Assembly (NCBI GenBank): GCA_016721305.1
Contig: JADKIH010000026.1
Span: forward strand, 32,187-96,186
Source of the DNA: Bacteroidota bacterium
GTDB lineage: Bacteria > Bacteroidota > Bacteroidia > AKYH767-A > 2013-40CM-41-45
Direction of reading: 5' to 3'
DNA length: 64,000 nt
A model generated the notes under the pieces. The model saw only the letters and a program-made list of their open reading frames with translations. It was not told the DNA's origin and made no database searches. Of this stretch, positions 55,677 through 64,000 are shown in pieces. The position numbers were made by a program, and so were the translations under genes. Position 1 is the first letter of the stretch; each line of letters opens with the position of its first letter.

Positions 55677-56127
55677 ATGACATTGAAAGAGAAAATCCAC
55701 GCACATTGCATTATGCTGGTTGAGGAGAAGATTCGTCAACAGAAACTTCAATTGAAGGACCTGGTGGATGATGCAGAGAATGATTCGAAGAGTTCGGCCG
55801 GCGATAAGCACGAAACGGCGCGGGCGATGATGCAATTGGAACAGGAGAAGATAAACAACCAATTGAATGAAACGCTTTTCATTAAATCGATACTTGAACA
55901 AATCAATATTGAACCGACCTTAGATCAGGTAGTAGCCGGAAGTTTTGGTAAAGACAAACAAAGGATACCTTTATATAAGCGTTGCTTTGGGCAAAATTGA
56001 AATCGACGGAAAAACTTTTCTTGCCCTTTCCCCGAAATCACCTTTGGGAATGAAATTGATCGGGAAGAAGAAGAAGGAAACGGTGGATATGAATAATGTG
56101 AAATATACGATTGAGGAGATTCACTAA
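55677..56127 (+). CDS. GreA/GreB-like small protein (frameshifted)
   Basis: The N-terminus (helical, QLKDLVDDAENDSKSSAGDKHETARAMMQLEQ) and the C-terminus (LYISVALGKIEIDGKTFLALSPKSPLG) match a Bacteroidota family resembling the GreA transcript-cleavage factors: an N-terminal coiled coil and a C-terminal small beta domain. The frame changes at about 55942; removing one T from TTTT (GSLVKTNKG) gives ~149 residues. Some databases call this family 3-oxoacyl-ACP synthase, which the sequence does not support. Action on RNA polymerase is inferred from the shape only. Confidence 0.8.
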
Positions 56128-56139
56128 TTCGTGATCGGC

Positions 56140-56304
56140 TATTGTTAGTCTGTAGGCCTTAGTCTTTAATCTGTAGTCTTTAGTTTTTAGTCTTTAGTTT
56201 TTTCCTACAAATTTGAAAACACTCTCATCGATCAGGTGAAACAAATATTCGCACCCTGTCATTAGTTCGGAACTATAGACTAAAAACTAAAGACTAAATA
56301 CTAA
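56140..56304. repeat. TTTAGTCTTTAGTCTGTAG words (family I)
   Basis: Six 'gtctttagt' words at 56140-56205 and the reverse-oriented 'agactaaaaactaaagactaaa' at 56277-56304 flank about 70 bases without features. The second block reaches the stop codon of the response regulator. Confidence 0.85.
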
Positions 56305-56938
56305 TCAAGGTAGCCGCGCTCACGTGCCCACTTCAGCAGACCCACAACACCCTTCGTTTCTGTTTTGCGGAAAATATTCTTTCGGTGTGTTTCAACCTGC
56401 GCTCCACTGATGAAAAGTTGTTCCGCAATTTGAAGGTTACTTAATTCTTTATTGATCAATCGTACTATTTCCAATTCGCGTGTAGTAAGCTCGGGCTCGT
56501 TGGATTTTGATTTGCGTTCGTTGTCGGAAATGGCGCGCATCATTTCGGCGCTGATTTCGTCGCTGAAATACATTCCGCCACCGGCAATTTTTTTCAGAGC
56601 AGAAATAAGTTCATCCTTACCTGTATTTTTCAAAATGTATCCGTCGGCACCGGCATCGAGCATATCGTGAATCATCTGACGGTCGCCGTGCATCGATAAA
56701 GCCAGAATTTTAATTGCGGGGAATTTAGCACTGTTTTTACTAACTCAACACCCGACATCTCGGCATATTGATATCGGTAAGAAGCACGTTTGGCTGAGTA
56801 GCTTCAAGCAGATTCCAATGCATGACCGGCACTGGTGGATTCCCCAACAATTTCGAAATCGCTTTCAGAACTCAAAAGAGCACGAATTCCATCGAGGAGC
56901 ATTTGGTGGTCGTCGACCAGGTAGAGTTTTATTTTCAT
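56301..56938 (-). CDS. NarL/FixJ-type response regulator (three frameshifts)
   Basis: Receiver domain start KIKLYLVDDHQMLLDGI, phospho-acceptor region (VLLTDINMP, readable only after correcting the frame), then SMHGDRQMIHDML and a LuxR-type HTH (LTTRELEIVRLINKELSN, GAQVETHRKNIFRKT). The stretch 56695-56820 needs about three single-base corrections to read as one ~212-residue protein. It follows the histidine kinase gene by 47 bases, a classical two-component pair. The start is ATG 56938. Confidence 0.85.
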
Positions 56939-56985
56939 TGTATGTTTTCCCGCAGACATTGCAAAATATGTTCTGAATTCTAAAT

Positions 56986-58921
56986 TCAAATTGGTATTTC
57001 GATATTAACCGTCGTTCCCTTACCTACTGTTGAATCGAAGTTAACCGTTCCGTTGAGATAAGCGATGCGCGACTGAATATTTTTCAAGCCGATTCCATTG
57101 AAATCTTTTACATGAGAAGTATCAAATCCTACTCCATTATCTTCAACCATAAGAACAATTTCTTCTTCGTGGCGAAGAAGTTGAATATTGACTTCGCTCG
57201 CTTTACTGTGGCGGATAATATTGCTTACGATTTCCTGAATTACGCGATAGAGCACGGTTTCAAGTGTGCTTTCTAATCGTTCATCCAATCCGATAACTTC
57301 CAGATTGAATTTAAGTCCCGGACTATTTAATTTGTCGATAAACTCGTGCAGCGCTTTCGACAATCCCGATTTGATGAGGGCATTCGGCATCATTGCATGA
57401 GAAACGTTTCTGACCTCTCGAACAGACTCGTCGACTAAGCTCAAACTATTTTCAATTAATTTTCTCTCCTCCCCTGTTTGGCCTGCCAGCTTATTATCAA
57501 GATTCGACAGATTCATTTTTGCCGCCGAAAGCATTTGTCCGATGCCGTCATGCAAATCTTTTTGCGATACGCATACGCTCACGCTCTGCATCGATTACTT
57601 CGCGTGAAACGCAATTTCGTTCTTCGAGCAAAGCCTTATTCATCATTTCACCCTGAATGGCTTTGTTACGAGAATAAAACAAATAGCCTACAATAATGAT
57701 GAGAAAGATAGCGCCAAACAAAACATATTGCTGCACATGACTTCGCTGAAGTTCCAGATCCTTGATACTGTTTTCCCGAGCAAGGAGCTTATTTTCATTA
57801 TCCTTTTTTCCCGTCTCAAACACCGTTTGCAATTCGGCAATCTTATGCGAACTCGATTCGTTTAACAATGAGTCGTTGTACAAAAAATACTTTTCATGTG
57901 CTTCGTATGCCTTTTTGAAATCATTCTTTTTGAAATAGGCTTTTGATTTTATTTCGTACGCATTTCGAATGTGCAATTTAGTTCCAATCTCTATTGCAAT
58001 TTCCAATGCACTATCGGCATACAAAATAGCTTTGTCGGCCTCATTAGCTGTCAGATAAAGTCCGGCGATATTATTATACTGATCAGCGACGGCCTCTGCA
58101 TTTCCTAGTGAACTGAAGATGTCGAGTGCACCGAGATAATTATTGATCGCCTCCTTGTCGCGGTCCTGAGCTAACATACAATCGCCCAATCCGGCAAAAC
58201 ACATGGCGATCGCCTCATTGTTCCTGACGACTCCGCTATTTTTTCGCATCGAAATAATACTTTTCAGCAAGCTTATATTGCTTTTTATTGAAGTAAACAT
58301 TTTCCTATGTTACAAGCACCTCGCAAATTGCTCGGGCTCAGTAGCATCTTTTTGAATCGTGAGATAGCGGTTAAAATAAAAAAGTGCCTGATCGAAATTC
58401 TTCATCGCCAGATAAACATCTCCTACATTCACATAACCCTCGGCGATATTTCTTTTCGTGCCAAACTTTTCTTCAATTCGCAGTGACTGCAAAAAATAAT
58501 CGAGGGCACTTTCGTAATTTCCTTTGTACAGTTGAACAGTTCCTAAATCATGCAGAGCAGCAGCGACACCTGTTGTATCACCTTGTGAAGAACGTAGTGC
58601 TCTACATTGCTCATAATTGATAACGGCCGAGTCGTAATTCCCGGTCATTGAATAATAAACACCTTTCAGAATAAATCCTTTGAAATTCCCCGATTAAAAT
58701 TAATTCGCAGTGATTGTCGAAGAGCACTATCGGCTAATTGAATCGAGCAGGTTCATATCCGACGTCCGGTATTGCCACGAAATATCGTTGAGCAGCATAA
58801 TCTTTACCGTATCGACTTTCTCATGCGAATAAGCAATAAAGACTGTCGATCAGTTTTTGATCTTGCGCCAGAAAATGTGAAAACTAGAAGTAAGGAGGAA
58901 TAGGAGAATTACCCGTTCCAA
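56986..58921 (-). CDS. TPR-containing sensor histidine kinase, HisKA_3 type (several frameshifts)
   Basis: Signal-like start (LFLLTSSFHIF, TTG start near 58921, uncertain), TPR repeats (TGVAAALHDLGTVQLYKGNY, GLYLTANEADKAILYADSAL), a transmembrane helix (YVLFGAIFLIIIVGYLFYS), then the DesK/NarX-type kinase: phospho-His in AKDLHDGIGQML and a HATPase (YRVIQEIVSNIIRHS, VEDNGVGFD). Breaks occur at about 57570, 58305 and beyond 58650, and are all one-base changes in runs. In such kinases periplasmic TPRs sense a partner; here the partner is not known. The response regulator gene follows. Confidence 0.82.
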
Positions 58922-58966
58922 TTGGGTAAAAATAGGAAATCTACGTGGGATTTGAAATTATTATTT

Positions 58967-58993
58967 TACCACTAAGACACTAAGGCACTAAGG
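58967..58993. repeat. ACCACTAAGACACTAAGG words (family H)
   Basis: Three 'cactaag' words lie three bases before the stop codon of the CotH-like gene, in the same arrangement as at 45403. Confidence 0.75.
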
Positions 58994-58996
58994 GTG

Positions 58997-61265
58997 TTAG
59001 TTGATGATGAAGCGTTTTGTAGATGAGCCGGCTTTAACGAAGTATACTCCGGCGGGCACATTGGAAATATCCAATTTAACTTCCTGACCTCTACTAGCTG
59101 AGAGTATCACCCGTCCGGTGATGTCGCAAATTGTGAATGATTTTGCGATTTCTGAGAAGCGAATCGTCATTTGTGAATGAGCAGGATTTGGATAAATATC
59201 TATCCTTCCATTGTAAGATGAAATTTCATTAATACCCACCGGACAATTTTCTTTTGCAAAAGTAGTCGACGGAAGTACCTGAAAGTTTCCGGTACCATTT
59301 GGACAACGTCCCATAGAGACATCGTTTGCCTGTGGTCCGAAAGTAAGACTGTCGAGAACGTTTCCGTTCAAGTCGCTTAGCATGAGCTCCTCGCCTGTCC
59401 CTGCCAATTTAAAATTGGTGTGGATGTACGATGAAGTGGTATTCTTTTCATCGGCCCAGATAATCAGATATCCGTTTGCCTGAATGATTGTATTCTCAGG
59501 GAAAGCGAATTTAGTCGGATTGGTGTAATCGTCGGTCAAGTATAAACCGAATAAACTGAGATCAGTATTTGTTGTATTATAAAATTCGATCCAGTCTTCA
59601 TTATTTCCATTCTCACTAGTCGTATCGTTTTGATTAACGGCTAAGAATTCATTGATGACAACTTGTCCGTTAGTAGCAACAGGAACATTCGCTGTTACAT
59701 GATAGAATTCGTGCTCGGCCCGTTCCGGAGAAAACATTCCTGCATCAGTATTCTCTGCATAGATATAGTGGTACAATTGAGCCGCATCCATAGTAACTGA
59801 AACACCATAAACACCATCACCTGCGGACCCATCGCCATGTGTACCATCGTCGAACATAGGAATACGGGTGAAGTGCAAATCATTGTCGTATCGATAGCCG
59901 AGATAAACTCCAAGTCCTGCATTTGCTATAGTTGCCGTGATGTAAATTGTGCTCCCGATGTTAGGAAAAGTGTCACTAACAACGATGTTTGAAATAGCAG
60001 GCCAGGTGTAATTATATTCTGTTGTCCCAAGAATATAGAGACTACGCGCAGAACAAAGATTATTTATTCCCGGAACAGTATAACTTCCAACAGCGATGTC
60101 GGTCGTCAAACTATTTTGATATTGAGTATCGGTAAAAAACTTATTTGTATCGGCGGCAACGTATGGATTAATAATTCCTTGCAAATAATTAGCATTTGTG
60201 CTGTAGCCATTTGTTACAAAAAACTCATTGGTGATTGTTCGGGCGTGAGCATAATACATTCGCTTGAATTGCGCATTATTGAAAATGTTGTTGAGCAAAG
60301 GCCAGTAAGGATCGGTTGAGTGAGCGTTCAATGGAAATTGCGTCATGGCCGTAACGTTGAGCGAACCCATTCCCGTTGCGCCTCCGCCGGCGAATGGGAA
60401 TCCGCCGAGCGACATGTTTAGATCCCACACAACCGGATTAAACAAGCCCTCGTTATCGCGGTAGAGATAATAGTTTTGACAGAACGCACCGCTCAGAAGC
60501 TATCGAGATTCACCATTACATTATTAAAGGCAGCATCCATGCTACGCGATCGATGTCGATGACCGAGGACAAAGAAGAAGGCGTATTCGTTACTGTATCG
60601 CATAAGTTCACATTTCATTCCAGCCGTAAGCCGATTTTCAGCTCATAATAATTTTGATACGATGTAGAATCCGTATTGATATACTTGAGATTACATTTTG
60701 TAGTTGGCCCGGGATTACCTATTGGATTACATTTAATAAACGTGTTTTGTGTTGAGAGAAATTTCGCAGAAATAAATTTCTTATCGACGCTTTCCACATT
60801 CGAATACAAACCGATATACACACCATTGATAAAAACCTCCGCAAAACCGGATTGCGGACAATCCATATAGTTTCGAAGAACATTATAGGAAAGAACTTCG
60901 CGAATCATAGAAGGATCGGCATAGCCATTTCCCAATTTGATATTTGTAAAACCGTTGTACGATTGATTTTTAAATTCATCGAGTGAAATGTGCAACGGAT
61001 TTTTGACGTACGTGGAATCATACGAGCTGTTTCCTTTATACTTCACTCCTACGCTATCGAATTGCGTTCCATTAATGAGAACCATCGTTGCCATAATAGA
61101 AGTATCTGTTCCAATTTTAGCCGTATCCATTTGATAATCCCAATTCGGCTGATCGAAGAAAATTTCTATACGCTGAATAGTAGTATAGTCATAAAGAAAT
61201 TGAGCTGTTGCCGTTATCGAGCAAATGCTCAACAACAGTAACAGCCCTGAGATGCGTTTGATCAT
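58997..61265 (-). CDS. CotH-family kinase-like protein with lamin-tail and T9SS domains (frameshifted)
   Basis: Signal peptide (to TAQF), then a CotH-like N-terminal part (VGVKYKGNSSYDST, NIKLGNGYADPSMIREVLSY, GLYSNVESVDKKF), a broken middle (60446-60614), and VVWDLNMSLGGF, the metal-site end of the CotH fold. An Ig-like region follows (FDDGTHGDGSAGDGVYG), then a lamin-tail domain (VINEFLAVNQN, NEDWIEFYN) and a T9SS sorting domain (IDIYPNPAHSQMTI). CotH relatives are secreted kinases that phosphorylate surface proteins; activity here is inference. The breaks look like sequence errors. Confidence 0.78.
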
Positions 61266-61360
61266 GATAATATGCCTTTACTAATATTGGTACTCGGTTT
61301 AATGAGATTGGATCCGTTCAAGAGACCCCATTCATTCTTTACTAATTAATCTGAATGATA

Positions 61361-62358
61361 TTACCCGAATATCAATTTTGTCTGAAGTAGCTTTTCACCT
61401 GAGTAATTTTTGACTGAAATAAAATAAACTCCTTTCGACAAATCACCTCTATCGATCGTCAATTTACTTCCTGTGAAACCATTGTATGAACGAACAATTT
61501 TTCCTGATTGATCGATGATGTTAATTTGAACCGGAGCAACGGCGTGTTCGAATTCGATTGTTGTAGCTTCTGCAGCAGGAATAGGATACAATGAGTAAGC
61601 GATTTTAGGAGTATACTCATTGATACCGATAGCACACAATCCGCATCCTGAAAAACAATAAGCCATCATCACGCTATCTTTGGTGACGTCAACAAAACGA
61701 TTACCATTGGATGCACAAGTGCCCGGAACCGTTTCAGTAGCGCCGGAAGTATTTCCATTGTAGAATTTGTATTCGTACGTTCCTGCAGGCATATAGCTGA
61801 TCACTTCGTAAATTCCCGGAGTGAAAGAATACATATAAGTAGTTGCCGGATTATTGCCCTGGAAGTCGCCGGCCAAATGTACACCAGCAGGATCAACAGA
61901 AGGCAGATTTTGCATATCAACTAATGAGCGAAGAAGAAATAAGTTTGCCGGAGCGTTTGCGGCGAAAACGATATTTCTGCAAACGTAGTATCGTCGCCCA
62001 ATGAGTCGACATACAACCAACGATTATCGTCGAAGTTGTAACCGACACGTGATTCAATCGGAACGAATTCAGCTTCATAAAACTGATCACCATTCAGAAA
62101 TTTATATTCATAAAGTCTGAAAGCAGGTAAGTCTACAACGATACTGTAAATATTTGTATCGGCACTTTCCTGATAGAGAGAGGTTGAATCCGAAACCCAA
62201 TCATTCTGTAATCCTATTTCAGTTTGGAAATCACCGGAGATATGCATTCCGGTTACATTGATCACAATTCCCGTCATGTCAACAGCAAACTTCACTTTTT
62301 TCGCCGACGCTTGCAGAGCGCACACCAGCATCAACATACCAATTACTAACTTTTTCAT
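61361..62358 (-). CDS. Secreted protein with two repeats and T9SS sorting domain (frameshifted)
   Basis: Signal peptide (to ASAKK), then two copies of a domain with GVHLAGDFQ or MHISGDFQ, and YEYKFLNGDQF or YEYKFYNGNTS. This E-set or carbohydrate-binding type resembles starch/glycogen-binding modules of the isoamylase N kind. A T9SS sorting domain (YPIPAAEATTIEF to LLQTKLIFG) ends it. The frame breaks at about 61950, one missing A. The repeated module suggests sugar or metal binding at the surface; no enzyme part is seen. Confidence 0.72.
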
Positions 62359-62377
62359 TCCCGTCTATATTTAAATT

Positions 62378-64000
62378 TTATCGTACAATATTAATCTTTT
62401 TGATAGACACATGTCCGGCAGTTTGAATACGAACCATGTATAATCCATTTGCAACTGAAGATAAGTCAATTTCCGTTGCGTTTTTTGTTTCAGAAACAAT
62501 ACGGCCCTTCATATCTGTTGTTGTCGTAAGCACGATCGCATCTGAAGAAACACCACCGATGCGAATAATTCTGTAGAAGGATTCGGGAAAATAGAAAGCG
62601 ATTTGCTGAACGCATCGTTCGATATACCCGTTGTGATGTAGATGTAAGGACAGAGAGTGCTGGAGCGACAACCATTTTGATCGATGATTTGCACTTCATA
62701 ATTTCCGTCGTGCGGTGGATTGTACGACTGATTTGTTGCGCCATAATAGGTACGCCGTTATCATACCATTGATAGAGATAAACCGGCATCTGAAGTAAGT
62801 GTGCCGCCATTTTGAGTGATTGCCGGAGTCGGAGGCATGGTGCACTGATATAGCAAGCCGAATAATGATGCGCTTGGGGAACATTACCCGAAAGTGTTAC
62901 AGAAAAAGAGTCGTTCCGTTTGAGTCGACTTACCATAAATTGTTCCGGCTGTTGCCATAGCTACGAGCATATTTCCATTCGGCAATTGTTCTGAACTTGC
63001 CATATTAGAGCTGTGCCCGTTACACGTATGGCGAAGTGAATAAGACGTTGGCTGATAAGCGGTGCCGGACGAATAAGTGTAATTATATCCGTCGTATGAG
63101 AGGGAATTACAAAATCGACAGCAGATTGATTGTTGGAGACACCATTGTTATTGAATGCAACCAAACTATTTGCACGTGGACAATCTTGCGGAACCCAATG
63201 CGCGTCGTGAACAACATTCAACATTTGCAAACCTGAGGCATCGTAAGAAATCGGATTTCCCCAACGATACAAAAAATCGCCACCATGTCCCGAGTTACCA
63301 CCACTGTGAGAAGCAGCTTCTGCAGTAGTTGTGCTATGATCGATTACAAAAATCTGATTGAGATTGTGTGAGCTGAAAACGATTTGATCGAGAACCGGAT
63401 TGTAATCAATTCCATTCATGTGCAACCAGTCCGATTACCATCGCGGCTGTACCAAATTTTCTGTCTGGTAATTGTTGTTTAATAATCACGGATGGTCTAT
63501 AATTAGTGTTTTGAAAATTATCTTTGTTGAATCGATATTTTTGAACAAGATGATCCATACATGCCATTCCCAAGCGATGTTACCACCATTTAATCCACTC
63601 GGTTAACTTCACAATTTTATCGGAGCCACATCACATGCAGTACAGAAGCAACGTTATAATACCTCCCGAAGCGGTTTCCAATTCATATGAAATCAAAGTA
63701 CGTTTCCGTTTGGCATTAGGCAAATATCATAGTACGCATACCGTACGATGGTTGAAAGGTACACGCGAATTCCCACAAATGACGCCGTTACCACGTACCT
63801 TCTTGCACTCGACCGGTGAATTCCTCCTCGGAAAAAGTTTCCCGCGTTCGAGACGCTACGAATCAATTTCCCCGGGCTGAATACGCTATAACCCGTTCCG
63901 CCGTTAAGATTTGACCAGTTATAGCCAAGTTGTTCCATTTGTGTCGATTAGCACTGCTCCGGGCTATTTTGGAGACTATATAATGTATATCCGTCCATTT
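62378..64000 (-). CDS. Arylsulfotransferase (ASST)-like secreted protein with T9SS domain (broken, partial)
   Basis: Readable pieces in order from the N-terminal side: a start that runs off the right edge, WEWHVWDHLVQ in a corrected frame (about 63545-63570), MNGIDYNPVLDQIVFSSHN, VIDHSTTTAEAASHSGG, YRWGNPISYDASG, and NVVHDAHWVPQDCPRAN. This is the pattern of bacterial arylsulfotransferase-like six-bladed propellers, whose conserved His lie in these motifs. A T9SS sorting domain ends the protein (SVANGLYMVRIQ). At least five breaks occur. Not all ASST-like proteins are active sulfotransferases, so the enzyme role is open. Confidence 0.65.

Noticed and set aside
8398..58921. Programmed frameshifting as a common explanation of the broken genes
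   Set aside because: Both +1 and -1 changes occur, almost none lie on a slippery heptamer, and sufB has two compensating breaks within 60 bases.
63635..63880. Plus-strand frame of 81 codons near the right edge
   Set aside because: It is antisense to the ASST-like gene, whose motifs can be read on the minus strand once frames are corrected.
1..64000. tRNA, rRNA, riboswitches or insertion sequences
   Set aside because: I looked for cloverleaf arms with TTCGA loops, rRNA cores, common riboswitch cores, and transposase motifs with terminal repeats; none could be supported by eye.

Overview
The window is chromosomal DNA of a Bacteroidota bacterium, most likely an uncultured or little-studied environmental lineage of the Flavobacteriales/Chitinophagales kind. 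The evidence is: several secreted proteins ending in a type IX secretion (T9SS) sorting domain, Bacteroidota-only families (IPExxxVDY, DUF2480, DUF4292, a GreA-like small protein), promoter boxes of the Bacteroidota type (TAnnTTTG with an upstream TTG), and conserved Bacteroidota gene orders. No rRNA, tRNA, CRISPR array, transposase or integrase was seen.

Layout. 1-3.5 kb: a SirB-like/cytochrome c fusion (runs off the left edge), a T9SS protein and an MltD-like lytic transglycosylase. 4.2-5 kb: two small unknown genes and tatA. 5.1-13.6 kb: an envelope block read leftwards (flippase, dut, sugar nucleotidyltransferase, TPR lipoprotein, DUF4292 lipoprotein, EnvC-like protein), interrupted by a rightward gene for a sigma/anti-sigma-like membrane protein. 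14-24.4 kb: DUF4349 lipoprotein, SGNH-like T9SS protein, two output-less response regulators (one membrane-anchored), acylphosphatase, a caspase/CHAT-like orphan, enoyl-CoA hydratase, a B12-binding protein, an NtrY-like kinase and purN. 24.5-31.2 kb: DUF47-pit phosphate uptake, then acpP-fabF-rnc-IPExxxVDY-pyk. 31.6-40.3 kb: an M42 peptidase, three tandem PAS-LuxR regulators, a small unknown gene, LutB-like protein and lysA. 40.5-45.3 kb: an AT-rich defence island with an McrBC-like pair and gene remnants. 45.4-52.3 kb: a full SUF iron-sulfur operon with a recognisable promoter. 53-64 kb: a PQQ-like beta-propeller protein, a TonB-C-like mini protein, a GreA-like protein, a two-component pair, and three T9SS or spore-coat-like secreted proteins, the last running off the right edge.

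Two things stand out across the whole window. First, the intergenic spaces are filled with at least nine families of short degenerate word repeats (for example CGCAACC, TTAGCTAA, TTGAACTTTGAAC, ACTTACT, TTTCCCGCAGA). They often abut start or stop codons. Second, many conserved genes carry one-base frameshifts, mostly in homopolymers. These become dense after about 53 kb, which looks like long-read sequence error in a poorly polished contig rather than gene decay. The broken genes are therefore described as whole genes with the break noted. Genuine remnants appear only in the defence island (a truncated McrC-like end, an unidentified C-terminal fragment and a Doc fragment).
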